Shown in pieces: positions 21,737-30,997 of a stretch of DNA of 64,000 nucleotides. A program made the position numbers and the translations under genes. The notes below the pieces were generated by a model. The model had not been told where the DNA came from. It saw only the letters and a list, made by a program, of their open reading frames with translations, and made no database searches. Source of the DNA: Lysinibacillus xylanilyticus (lineage in GTDB: Bacteria; Bacillota; Bacilli; Bacillales_A; Planococcaceae); the NCBI RefSeq assembly GCF_001183605.1, contig NZ_LFXJ01000003.1:1-64000 (forward strand), written 5' to 3'. How positions within the stretch are numbered: position 1 is the stretch's first letter; the number at the start of each line of letters is the position of its first letter.

Positions 21737-23038
21737 ATGAAAAACAAAAGAAAACTAGCCTTACTCGCCCTAGTTGCGGTCCCTTCACTTATCTATACTG
21801 CACCTACTACGTCAGCATCAGCTGCTGATATTACGGGACATGTAAAAACTGCTTACATATACAACAATACTTATTACTACAACTATAACGTTGCGAATGT
21901 TGATCGACTTATTTCAAACATTAATGATACAACCGCTTCATTCCAAACAAATTTAGAAGCAGCCATCAAAGCCTACAATGATTTAACTGAAACGGAAAAA
22001 CAGTATGTCACGAACTATTCAACGTTATCAAATCATCAACAGACGAGAGTAGCGTATCGTAAGCTTGCTGCACAAATTGATGAGAAATTAGCTTCAGTAG
22101 ACCCAACTTCTGTAAATTACTACCAAAATGTTATAGAAACGAAAGATTGGTACAATACGTTAAATGCAGCGCAAAAGACATTTGTGAGTGCGGAATCACA
22201 AAAAATACTGACATCCTACATCACGCCAAATACATCTGTCGATAAAGTGATCAATAAAATCCAATTATTAAACTCTTCTCGCATTACCTTCCATCAAGAT
22301 GTTGCTGATGCTAGAGCTGAGCTTAATGCACTACGCAGATTTACATACGTCTATTTACCGGCTGGTATCGAAAAGACGTTATTAGATGCTGAACAGCTTG
22401 TTGCGAAGGATAAGGCGGCAGCTAAGGACGTGGAAAACGCAATTGCAGCTTTATCGCCTAAAACGTCTACTGCTCAAGATGTACAGGCAGCGAAAACAGC
22501 CTTCGAGGCTTTAACACCTGTGCAGCAGCAGCTTGTGCCTAATGTCTGGACTTTAGTAGACTTTGTAAACGGAAAATATGATCTACCGACTAAAGGGAAC
22601 GGGACAAAAACGCCAATTTTATCGGATACAGCAGCCGTACCTGGTAAAATTACTGCTATGACTAAAAACAAAAATACCTATACAGCAAAAATAAACGTTG
22701 CCGACACGGAAAATAATACAGAGCGCTTCGTTTTAACAACAAAATCCAATATGACTGTTATTATTCCACCACTAGGAACTCTTCTTAATGAGGATACTGG
22801 TGTTATGGAAATTAAAATTACAAAAAGTTCGAATCGTATCACATTCCAGGCAACATTAAATAAAAAAACAGTTGAATTTGAGGCGAATATGGAAATCATT
22901 ATCGATAATTTATCACAAAACGCTTCCATCGTTCGTACCTATGACTCTGGCAAACAAGTGCCAGCTGATTACACAGTAGAAGGAAATCGCCATTTCATTC
23001 AAACAAATACCCCTGGTTCATTCCAAATTAATTATTAA
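21737..23038 (+). CDS. Secreted protein of unknown function
   Basis: A 433-residue protein with a clear signal peptide (MKNKRKLALLALVAVPSLIY, cleavage around ASAAD). After a tyrosine/asparagine-rich stretch, residues about 50-280 form helical segments containing LTETEKQYVTN and LTPVQQQLVPN, motifs seen in many Gram-positive wall-associated repeat domains. Residues about 300-433 look all-beta. No anchor motif was found. The ribosome site TAGGAGGT is strong, and the gene has its own terminator. Its position next to another secreted protein and near an SLH protein suggests an envelope role. I do not recognise the family. Confidence 0.75.
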   Translation: MKNKRKLALLALVAVPSLIYTAPTTSASAADITGHVKTAYIYNNTYYYNYNVANVDRLISNINDTTASFQTNLEAAIKAYNDLTETEKQYVTNYSTLSNHQQTRVAYRKLAAQIDEKLASVDPTSVNYYQNVIETKDWYNTLNAAQKTFVSAESQKILTSYITPNTSVDKVINKIQLLNSSRITFHQDVADARAELNALRRFTYVYLPAGIEKTLLDAEQLVAKDKAAAKDVENAIAALSPKTSTAQDVQAAKTAFEALTPVQQQLVPNVWTLVDFVNGKYDLPTKGNGTKTPILSDTAAVPGKITAMTKNKNTYTAKINVADTENNTERFVLTTKSNMTVIIPPLGTLLNEDTGVMEIKITKSSNRITFQATLNKKTVEFEANMEIIIDNLSQNASIVRTYDSGKQVPADYTVEGNRHFIQTNTPGSFQINY

Positions 23039-23058
23039 TCCACTAGTGGAAATTATGA

Positions 23059-23096
23059 CCCTCTGCCAATACTTTATTATTTGCAGAGGGTTTTAA
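23059..23096 (+). terminator. Terminator after the 433-residue secreted protein gene
   Basis: The arms CCCTCTGC/GCAGAGGG enclose a 16-base loop and are followed by TTTTAAT. Confidence 0.8.
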
Positions 23097-23340
23097 TATG
23101 TATTTTTTCTGCTCCACCATCGCTTCTTCAAAGCAGAGACTCTTCTTTCAAAACTCTATGGGCACCTGTAACGAAATCCTACTTACACTAATACATCATT
23201 AAGAGGACCTTTTTTATCATTACATCACCAACTTTTTGGCACACCAAACAGTTCCCCTTTTTTTCAACATTGCTTGGTCCAACAACTGATTAAGTAGTAT
23301 GCTCCGTTTTCGCAATTTCCCTAAAATTTTCAGAAAACTA

Positions 23341-23368
23341 TTGACATTTGTCATAAAACAGGCATAAT
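23341..23368 (+). promoter_or_regulatory. Promoter of the feo genes
   Basis: TTGACA (23341-23346) and CATAAT (23363-23368) are separated by 16 bases, about 70 bp upstream of feoA. No convincing Fur box was seen. The rest of the gap 23097-23340 shows nothing recognisable. Confidence 0.6.
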
Positions 23369-23436
23369 CAATATTAAAGTTTCCTTATAGAAACAATATG
23401 ATGTTCGGGAAATATTATTATAGAAAGGAATAAAAG

Positions 23437-23697
23437 ATGCTTATGGAAAAGACATTAAAACCTCTTTCTGAATGCTCGTTTGGAGATTGCTTTTTAATAA
23501 AAGAAATAAACATTAAAGGCCCTTTAAGAAGAAGATTATTGGATTTAGGCTTTGTAAAAGAAGCAGAAATCTCTGTTCTTCGTAAAAGTCCTTTAGGAGA
23601 CCCTGTTGCTTATCGTGTAAGCAATACAACGATTGCATTACGTCATGATGAAAGCTCTATGATTCTGGGCGAAATTGTTAGGGGGAATACAAAGTGA
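23437..23697 (+). CDS. feoA: Ferrous iron transport protein A
   Basis: An 86-residue cytoplasmic SH3-like protein that assists the FeoB ferrous-iron channel. The family pattern is visible in IKGPLRRRLLDLGFVKEAEI and the closing GDPVAYRVSNTTIALRHDE. AAAGGA lies seven bases before the first ATG. Its TGA overlaps the GTG start of the FeoB GTPase gene, so the two are translationally coupled. The length is normal. Confidence 0.92.
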   Translation: MLMEKTLKPLSECSFGDCFLIKEINIKGPLRRRLLDLGFVKEAEISVLRKSPLGDPVAYRVSNTTIALRHDESSMILGEIVRGNTK

Positions 23698-24419
23698 GAG
23701 TAAATAGAATAGCTTTAGCAGGTAACCCAAATACAGGTAAAAGTACATTATTTAATACATTAACGGGATTGAAGCAGCATACCGGGAACTGGCCAGGGAA
23801 AACGGTTGTTCATGCTGAAGGATCTTTTGAACACAAAGGAGAGCAATATATTCTCGTGGATTTACCCGGGACCTATTCTCTATTTTCCAATTCAGCAGAT
23901 GAAGAAGTCGCAAGAGACTATATTATTTTTGACCAACCGGATGCAACAATTGTTGTGCTTGATGCAACATCATTAGAGAGAAATTTAAATCTTGCACTCC
24001 AAGTTTTAGAAATGACTAATAATGTCATCATTTGTATCAATTTAATCGATGAAGCTGAGAAAAAAGGTATCCGAATTGACGAAAAGAGATTGGCTCGTGA
24101 GCTAGGCGTCCCAGTAGTAAAAATATCGGCGAGAAATAAAAAAGGTATTAATCGATTGCTCGATACATTAAGTCAACTGGTGAAGGGGCAAATTGTTACA
24201 ACTCCGTATCGTATGAAATATTCGAAAGAAATAGAAGAAGCCATTACAAAGGTAGAATCGAAATTAGAAGGTTATTTTGATGAAAAATATCCATCAAGAT
24301 GGGTTGCCCTTCGCTTACTTGATGGTGATGAAGAATTGATTTTAAAACTACAAAATCATAAGAATAATAAACAGCACGAGGTGAGAACGAATGGAGTCCC
24401 AGTCAGTGTTAAATCATAG
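23694..24419 (+). CDS. feoB: FeoB GTPase part (split FeoB, N-terminal protein)
   Basis: A 241-residue protein corresponding to the cytosolic G domain and following helices of FeoB. The G1 motif GNPNTGKST, G3 DLPGTYS, G4-type NLID and G5 SARNKKG are present. It ends after about 241 residues, where classical FeoB would continue into the membrane domain. The start is GTG at 23694, overlapping feoA. Its last 29 bases overlap the next gene in another frame. It presumably assembles with the separately encoded membrane part to import Fe(II). Confidence 0.9.
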   Translation: MRVNRIALAGNPNTGKSTLFNTLTGLKQHTGNWPGKTVVHAEGSFEHKGEQYILVDLPGTYSLFSNSADEEVARDYIIFDQPDATIVVLDATSLERNLNLALQVLEMTNNVIICINLIDEAEKKGIRIDEKRLARELGVPVVKISARNKKGINRLLDTLSQLVKGQIVTTPYRMKYSKEIEEAITKVESKLEGYFDEKYPSRWVALRLLDGDEELILKLQNHKNNKQHEVRTNGVPVSVKS

Positions 24420-25788
24420 TGTACTTAAGGGGATTTTAGCTGAAGTAAATGAAGTTTCGAATGAGGATATTCGAGATGAAATCGTTAGTGATATTTATAC
24501 TAAAAGCAAATCTTTATGCAAAAAAGTAGTATCGCAGCAGCACTCTGCCATGTACAGATCTGATAAATTAGATGAAATTTTCACATCCCGCATTTGGGGA
24601 TTCCCTATTATGCTTATCATGCTTGGGGCTATCTTTTACATTACTATTGCTGGCGCAAACGTACCATCAGATATGATAGCAAGCTTATTTGGCTATCTAG
24701 AGGGTAAGCTAACAATTCTTTTTGAAACAATGCACGCACCAGAATGGCTACACGGCATTTTGGTACTTGGGTTGTTTAGAGGTACCGGGTGGGTTATTAG
24801 TGTTATGTTACCGCCTATGGCAATATTCTTCCCTATCTTTGCTCTTTTAGAAAACTACGGCTACCTTCCACGTGTAGCATTTAACATGGACCGCTTATTT
24901 AAACGGGCAGGAGGACACGGGAAGCAATCATTAACAATGGCAATGGGCTTCGGCTGTAATGCTGCTGCTATCCTGTCTACGAGAATTATAGAATCTCCTC
25001 GTGAGCGAATGTTAGCCATTTTAACGAACAATTTTGTTCCTTGTAACGGGAGATGGCCGACACTTATTTTATTAGCATCATTATTTATGGTAACTGGTTT
25101 TTCAGGTGCAACAGGTACACTTGTAACAGCGGGTATTTTAATAGGATTTGTTATGTTGGGTGTCGTTGTGACATTATCTGTGTCCTGGATTCTTTCTAAA
25201 ACAGCTTTAAAGGGTGTACCAACCCATTACACATTAGAGCTTCCACCATTCCGAAAACCAAAGTTCTGGAATACAATTTTAAGAGCAAGTCTTGATAAAG
25301 CATGGTATGTATTAAAAAGAGCAGTTATCGTCGCAGCGCCTGCCTCTATTTTGACTTGGGTATTCGCTAATATTTATGTTGGTGATACAAGTATTCTAAT
25401 GCACTTTGTTAACTTTTTAGATCCATTTGGTCAGGCTCTTGGTATGGATGGCTTTATTATGGCTGCATTCATTCTTGGGCTACCAGCCAATGAAATTGTT
25501 ATCCCTATCCTAATTATGGCGTATTTATCTCAAGGAGCTATGCTGGAAATTGAGGATTTATCGAAACTAAAACAAGTGTTTATTGACCAAGGCTGGACGT
25601 GGCTAACAGCTTTAAATATGATGTTATTCTCTCTGCTACACTTCCCTTGTGGAACGACTTTAGTCAATATTTATAAAGAAACAAAAAGTCCAAAGTGGAC
25701 ATTTATGTCATTTTTAATTCCAACTGTTATTGCCATTGGCGTGACTTGGCTAACGGCGACAGTTGCTCGTGCTTTTGGTTGGGTGTGA
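24391..25788 (+). CDS. feoB: FeoB membrane part (split FeoB, C-terminal protein)
   Basis: A 465-residue polytopic protein matching the transport half of FeoB. The two gate-type repeats are marked by GFGCNAAAILSTRIIESPRE and by the later GLPANEIVIP; TNNFVPCNGR and HFPCGTT hold the conserved cysteines. The ATG at 24391 is preceded by GAGGTGA at good spacing inside the end of the GTPase gene. The two halves are therefore translated separately rather than being a simple sequencing frameshift. It would form the Fe(II) pore with the GTPase protein. Confidence 0.9.
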   Translation: MESQSVLNHSVLKGILAEVNEVSNEDIRDEIVSDIYTKSKSLCKKVVSQQHSAMYRSDKLDEIFTSRIWGFPIMLIMLGAIFYITIAGANVPSDMIASLFGYLEGKLTILFETMHAPEWLHGILVLGLFRGTGWVISVMLPPMAIFFPIFALLENYGYLPRVAFNMDRLFKRAGGHGKQSLTMAMGFGCNAAAILSTRIIESPRERMLAILTNNFVPCNGRWPTLILLASLFMVTGFSGATGTLVTAGILIGFVMLGVVVTLSVSWILSKTALKGVPTHYTLELPPFRKPKFWNTILRASLDKAWYVLKRAVIVAAPASILTWVFANIYVGDTSILMHFVNFLDPFGQALGMDGFIMAAFILGLPANEIVIPILIMAYLSQGAMLEIEDLSKLKQVFIDQGWTWLTALNMMLFSLLHFPCGTTLVNIYKETKSPKWTFMSFLIPTVIAIGVTWLTATVARAFGWV

Positions 25789-25794
25789 GGATGG

Positions 25795-25823
25795 GAGGGG
25801 CTGTTTAAAAGCCCCTCTTTTTT
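25795..25823 (+). terminator. feo operon terminator
   Basis: GAGGGGCT/AGCCCCTC is followed by TTTTTTC. Confidence 0.85.
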
Positions 25824-25854
25824 CATTCTCAGAATTTAGCTTGAAATTTGATGT

Positions 25855-25893
25855 AAAAAAGCTAGAGAATTCGACATAAGAATTCTCTAGCTT
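25855..25893 (-). terminator. Terminator of the SLH protein gene
   Basis: The 14-base perfect arms AAGCTAGAGAATTC/GAATTCTCTAGCTT are followed on the minus strand by a T run. Confidence 0.88.
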
Positions 25894-25903
25894 TGCTTCT
25901 TTT

Positions 25904-28900
25904 TTATGGTTTAGGTGAATACTGGATTTCAACATATTGTTGTGAAGTATGGCCTGTACCATTCGTCTCTTTTTGATAAGCCCAGACAATATTTCCATAT
26001 TGATCTTTTGTGAATAAAAATACTCTTTGACCAGTTTTAAACACATTCTTAACTCCACCAGGGGTAGTAGATGGGTTAGCTACAAGAGGTAAGATTGCAC
26101 TACCATCTGCTGCTTTTTTAATAGAACCTTTACCAAATGAAGATATTCCACTATCGGCCGGTTTATTATTCTTAACACTATCTATTATTAATTGCGGGTC
26201 TAATGTTGTTTTATTCGCCATAGTAACCGCATAGAAATATTCTTGGTTTAATTCAAGCAGTGTCAGAATATTTATAGAAACATTCATTGTTGTTGAATTG
26301 TATTCTGCTAGTACGCCCTCAACATTTCCTGTTAAGTTAGCATAACTCATTGTGTTATATGCATCTTTACCTGGATATACATACTTACCGAAGTCAGCTA
26401 AATCAAACTTATTACCTTCAGAGCCTGAAATAATGTAATCACGAGCTATATCATCTTTCATCTTCACAGTAAATGATTTGTCCGACGTACCAGAGGCAGT
26501 TGGTTTAATAATTAACTGACTTTCATCTGTTGTCGCTTTCCCCTGTGTATACTTAACAAATTGATATTGTGAAGTAATATCTTGACCCGCGTCGTCTGTA
26601 ATTGTTAATAGACTTAGATCTTTAATAGAAGAATCGCCTTTTTCATCACGCATTATGGCTTCACTGAATGAAATCGTAAACGTATCATCTAGATTTCGAT
26701 ATACAATATTGCGTTTCTTTTCTTTATCAACCGTCATCTCAAAACGTGGTGGTGTGCCATCGGAATAGAAATCTTGTTTCATCCAACCATCATTTGATTC
26801 ATCGTGATTTCCATTTGTATTGGCTTTATAAACCGTAAAGTTACCATACGTATCCTGTGCACCTAAATAAACAACATATTCGGTATGTGGTGTTAAAATA
26901 ACCCCTGTCAAATCTAAAGGTCCAGACGCACCTTTTCCACTTTTTTTAACTACAGGACTTGATTTAAGCTTGTCTTCTAATGTTTTTCTTTCTGCTGCCG
27001 TGTCAATAGTTAGCTTTGCATCCGGATTATCTGTTCCATCAGCATTTTTCTTTGGTACGAACCAGTAATGCAGATCTGTTGTCTCATCTGTACTGAAACT
27101 TACAGTGGCTTTCGTATCGTCAGGACCTTTTTTTGCAGTCCCAGACTTAATCTCTAAATCAGTAACTAATGGTGCTTTTGAATCCCCAAATATTTCTTTA
27201 GACACTATATCGGAAAGATCGCCACCACGGTCTTTTAATACCATATGAACCGAATAGCTTATAAATGGATTTAGTTTATTTTTATCAATTACAATAGGGA
27301 ATTTCTTTGTTTTCTCTTCTAAGTCGGCCGGACCAGAGCCAATTTCAATATAAATATCTTTTCCGCCTATTTGGAAGTAGCCTGATTTTAATGATGAATT
27401 AGTCGCAAATTCATTATAGAAATCTCTCTTCGTAATGCCTTTATCTTTTAAATATTGTTCAAATGTTTTCGTTTCATTATTGTCTACGACCGTATCAGGT
27501 AACACCATGTAATAGTACGTCCCTGCTTTATTTGGCTCAAATTGTACCTCAGCTCGTTTATATTTTTCATCTTGGTCTGGTTTCCCAACAACCATTAAAT
27601 TAGAAATCATCGGTTCATCATATATTACATGCACGTATTCTGCAAAGTTTCGAACATTTTTACCAGGTTCAACAGTATTGGTATTTTCAAATTCATTGCC
27701 TGCCAAATCCTTAACACCAGGTAGTACAGTTACACGTAATGTATCTCCATAAACAAAACCTGTTTCTGATGGAATTGTTAATAATACTTTTTTATCGCCT
27801 TCTTTATACTCTACAGCAGAGGGTTTAATTTTTTTCTGACCTGTCGTATTGACGATAACTGTTCCTGATAAATCGTAGTTATTTACATCTCGAGCGCTTT
27901 TAGGGTCTAATGCTTCATTTAGATAAATGTAAAATTGATTTACCTTTCCATCAGTAGATTCAAGTTTCGCCTTCTCTACAAATGGATGTATTTCATCTAA
28001 CGCAAGTGTTGTGAACTTTGTTGTAGCTACCTTTGATAGATTACCTGAGTCATCCTTCATCACTATAAAGAAGTCATATTCTGTTTCGGCCTCAAGATTT
28101 TCTAGCATTATTTTCTTTATTAACTCGGCGGCAGTATTGCCAGTAACCTTACCCTTATTTGTTGATTTTGCAACTTCCTCAGCCGTTGGTGCAGGAGCGT
28201 TAGTCGATTTTTTACGTACTATATAGAAATATTCCCCAGGTTTTGTTGAACTAAATGTTGCTTCTGCTCTTTTTCCTCCTGGAAGTGCTATTATAGGTTT
28301 AAGTATCACTACAGGTGGTATAGTATCTTTCATTTTGAATTCTTGTGATTTAATATCCGAAACATTTTTCGCTCCATCAACAACCATCACATAAACAACA
28401 TATTCTTTTTTCTCACCCAAATTAGTGATTTTAATAGTGTTTTTGCCATTCACTGCTGCGCTCGTTCCATGTGCTGCATTGTCAGTAGAAATGCGATTTA
28501 CCATCTCTTTTTTCGTCGGTGCATCGGCGCCTTTTTCACGAACAATATAGTAGTAAGTTCCAACTTTATCTGAAGTGAAATCAACCTGAACATCACTACC
28601 ACTTAAAACTGATACATTCGTAATGTCGATTAAAGGTTTTGTTTTATCAGCTGGGTTTTGTTTATCAATATCGTCTTTATCGACTGGTTTACCGTCTTCA
28701 TCTACAATATTGCCGATATTATCTTTATCCTCTAAGAAGTCGTCGAAGATATTATTCGGTCCCTCGCCCTTCGGTATAATCACTTTGTCAACATACGTGT
28801 AATCTCCAATATCAACCCAACCGTATACATTATCAACATACAGAACACCTACACGACCATCTAGATATAGCTCTAAATCTGTATAGCTATTGTAGTTAAT

Positions 28901-30322
28901 CCAGTCAATATTGCCATCTCCGTAAATTGTCAGCTTCGTTTCTGTATCAAGGTTTAGTGTGCCGATATTTCCTTGAATCTCAAATTCACGAACATTCCCG
29001 ATGATGTCTACACGTGGTAGCTTCATATTTGTTTCGATTTTTGTACCGCTTTGAGAGACAACAAGTCGTGATACAGTGCTGTTATAAAATTCAATATGTT
29101 TTTCAACATTTTTCATCGTCACTTTATCTTTAGACCAATTCACAAATGGCTTGTTTTTATCAGGATTCTTGTCGGAATTCTGATCTGTCCAATTTTGAAG
29201 ATCTGTTGCTGGACCGTTATTGGATGAGGACGAGCCTTCATCATTTGGATTATCTGGATTAGACCAGTTGATAAATGCAGTATTAGTGCTTGCTATACGG
29301 CCAAGAGATAATGGCTTATAGTAGGAAACGCCTAATTGTAAAGGTGGACGTACCGTTTCGTTGACAAGCATAGTGCCAGTCAGGGTAACATTTGAAAATT
29401 CAATATAGTTCCCATTAACAACGATTGTCCCACCAAAGGACCCATGATTACCATCAAACTCTAGAAATCTTGAACTTGTCCCACTTGCATTCAATGTAAG
29501 CTTTGATACAGAGCGAATGGTTTTACCTGAAAGATCCCCTTCAATAAGTGCTCCTTTTAATACCGGTGCATTATCTTCGTTAAAAATATGCGAGAGACTT
29601 TTTGGAACTGAGTAAGGCTCGCCATTTATGTAGATAGTGTCGTCTTCAACACCTGTAATTTTGAAAGATGTGGCATTGCCCTTTTTCTCTTGTGAACGCA
29701 CAATAAAGGATGAAAATTGTCCACGTGTAACCGCATTAAATGGTGAGAAAGCGACAGACGTTGTCCCTTCCGTAATCTTTAAATCTACTAAAGTTTGGAT
29801 ATAGATGGCGTTGCTTGTTTGGCTAGTTACATCTTTGAAACTATTGTTGTAATCAGATGCTACCTCAAATTTAAAGCCAAGCACTAAAATTTTCGCTAAT
29901 TGCCCTCGTGTAACTACTTCATTAGGCATAAATGTTCCGTTTGAATACCCAGACATGATTCCTGCATTTTGTAAAGCAGCTACGTACTTGTAATACTCAC
30001 TGTTTTTTGGGACATCTTTAAAATATGGATCTTGGACATTTTTCAAATCTAAGTTTAAAACAGTTGCCAGCATTTTTGCCGCCTGACCACGTGTTACACT
30101 TTGATTTGGTCGAAAAGTTTGGTCTGCATACCCACTAATCGCACCTTCATTGTATAGTTTTAAAATATCGTTATAATGACTTGAATATGGGTCAACATCC
30201 GTAAATGGTGAAGAAGCTGCAGCTGCCTTTTGCGGTGGTGGCACTACAACAGCAATCCCGCTAGTAGCAAAAACAGTTGCTATAAGTGCTTTATTCACTT
30301 TTTGGACTTTTGTTTTATCCAT
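25904..30322 (-). CDS. S-layer-homology surface protein with beta-helix-like and Ig-like domains
   Basis: A 1472-residue exported protein. A signal peptide (to about residue 36, AAAASS) is followed by three SLH domains (about 37-215; marks FTDVDPYSSHYNDI, GYADQTFRPNQSVTRGQAAK, GYSNGTFMPNEVVTRGQLAK), which bind pyruvylated secondary wall polymer. Residues about 220-530 are homologous to the N-terminal half of the secreted protein at 19378. A series of Ig/fibronectin-like segments follows to the C-terminus, with recurring YYYIVREKG- and TEYxVYV-type strands and one bacterial Ig-like region near 790-870. It is likely a cell-surface adhesin or envelope protein; no catalytic motif was seen. It is monocistronic with a strong terminator. 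Confidence 0.88.
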   Translation of the reverse strand: MDKTKVQKVNKALIATVFATSGIAVVVPPPQKAAAASSPFTDVDPYSSHYNDILKLYNEGAISGYADQTFRPNQSVTRGQAAKMLATVLNLDLKNVQDPYFKDVPKNSEYYKYVAALQNAGIMSGYSNGTFMPNEVVTRGQLAKILVLGFKFEVASDYNNSFKDVTSQTSNAIYIQTLVDLKITEGTTSVAFSPFNAVTRGQFSSFIVRSQEKKGNATSFKITGVEDDTIYINGEPYSVPKSLSHIFNEDNAPVLKGALIEGDLSGKTIRSVSKLTLNASGTSSRFLEFDGNHGSFGGTIVVNGNYIEFSNVTLTGTMLVNETVRPPLQLGVSYYKPLSLGRIASTNTAFINWSNPDNPNDEGSSSSNNGPATDLQNWTDQNSDKNPDKNKPFVNWSKDKVTMKNVEKHIEFYNSTVSRLVVSQSGTKIETNMKLPRVDIIGNVREFEIQGNIGTLNLDTETKLTIYGDGNIDWINYNSYTDLELYLDGRVGVLYVDNVYGWVDIGDYTYVDKVIIPKGEGPNNIFDDFLEDKDNIGNIVDEDGKPVDKDDIDKQNPADKTKPLIDITNVSVLSGSDVQVDFTSDKVGTYYYIVREKGADAPTKKEMVNRISTDNAAHGTSAAVNGKNTIKITNLGEKKEYVVYVMVVDGAKNVSDIKSQEFKMKDTIPPVVILKPIIALPGGKRAEATFSSTKPGEYFYIVRKKSTNAPAPTAEEVAKSTNKGKVTGNTAAELIKKIMLENLEAETEYDFFIVMKDDSGNLSKVATTKFTTLALDEIHPFVEKAKLESTDGKVNQFYIYLNEALDPKSARDVNNYDLSGTVIVNTTGQKKIKPSAVEYKEGDKKVLLTIPSETGFVYGDTLRVTVLPGVKDLAGNEFENTNTVEPGKNVRNFAEYVHVIYDEPMISNLMVVGKPDQDEKYKRAEVQFEPNKAGTYYYMVLPDTVVDNNETKTFEQYLKDKGITKRDFYNEFATNSSLKSGYFQIGGKDIYIEIGSGPADLEEKTKKFPIVIDKNKLNPFISYSVHMVLKDRGGDLSDIVSKEIFGDSKAPLVTDLEIKSGTAKKGPDDTKATVSFSTDETTDLHYWFVPKKNADGTDNPDAKLTIDTAAERKTLEDKLKSSPVVKKSGKGASGPLDLTGVILTPHTEYVVYLGAQDTYGNFTVYKANTNGNHDESNDGWMKQDFYSDGTPPRFEMTVDKEKKRNIVYRNLDDTFTISFSEAIMRDEKGDSSIKDLSLLTITDDAGQDITSQYQFVKYTQGKATTDESQLIIKPTASGTSDKSFTVKMKDDIARDYIISGSEGNKFDLADFGKYVYPGKDAYNTMSYANLTGNVEGVLAEYNSTTMNVSINILTLLELNQEYFYAVTMANKTTLDPQLIIDSVKNNKPADSGISSFGKGSIKKAADGSAILPLVANPSTTPGGVKNVFKTGQRVFLFTKDQYGNIVWAYQKETNGTGHTSQQYVEIQYSPKP

Positions 30323-30504
30323 CCCACTCTTCCTTTCATCTATGTATTTGATACGTTCAAAATATCATTTTCATCATACCCTTTATATCGACAGGTAGAT
30401 AGTGAACCTTCATAGATAATTCTAAAATACTGGAAGAAAATCGTTAACAAAATTAGGCAATAACATAAAAAGTTTATTATCAAAAGTTAGAGAAGACATT
30501 TGTT

Positions 30505-30577
30505 TAACCGATTGGAGTGGAGACTGGGCGACTCAGTGGGGATTAGCAACAGAGGAACGAAAATCAGCTCCACGTTA
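30505..30577 (-). repeat. Type A element, compact inverted copy
   Basis: Read on the minus strand it joins the left end (ACGTGGAGCTGATTTTCGTT) almost directly to the right end (GCTAATCCCCACTGAGTCGC, then CCAGTCTCCACTCCAATC). The variable interior of the longer copies is missing, so this may be the minimal form. Confidence 0.7.
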
Positions 30578-30598
30578 TTGTGATGAATTGAATACTTT

Positions 30599-30705
30599 GA
30601 AGATTTATCGGAACAAAATCTCATTTTATCGGAACAATTTTAGCTTTTATCGGAATATTTACTCGTTTTATCGGAACAATTTCAGTTTCATCCAAACCAT
30701 TTTAC
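30599..30705 (+). repeat. Type C array, 21 bp period (second locus)
   Basis: TATCGG (once TATCGGAAT) starts at 30606, 30627, 30648 and 30669, with a decayed unit at 30690; the spacing is exactly 21. The first 55 bases are almost identical to those at 15384. It lies 3' of the diguanylate cyclase gene. Confidence 0.85.
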
Positions 30706-30719
30706 TTTTAACCCCACAT

Positions 30720-30757
30720 AAAAAAAGCCAAGGAGCATCGGTGCTTACTTGGCTTTA
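30720..30757 (-). terminator. Terminator downstream of the diguanylate cyclase gene
   Basis: The arms AAAGCCAAG/CTTGGCTTT with a 15-base loop are followed on the minus strand by a T run. The stretch 30758-30997 between it and the gene shows only a small AAGTCAT/ATGACTT hairpin and a short plus-strand frame (30891-30985) with CPNDRCINH that could be a gene fragment. Confidence 0.65.
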
Positions 30758-30997
30758 ACGATATATAGGCATACATCTAGTCGTACTTGTGATGTCATAA
30801 AGGGAAAGGGGGATAACCTTACATCTTGTCAAGTCGATCGAGAGATGTGTCCCGAGTTTACGTATCATTTGAACAGGATTTACAAGTCATATGGGGAATG
30901 ACTTAAAAATAGTTTGCCCAAATGATCGTTGCATTAATCATGTACCCCAAAAATTAGAAATGTATGCCTATTTCAAAACATTTTTTTATTTTTTTAT

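Noticed and set aside
24391-24419. feoB disrupted by a sequencing frameshift
   Set aside because: The second frame has its own well-spaced ribosome site and ATG, and both halves keep all motifs, so a natural split is the better reading.
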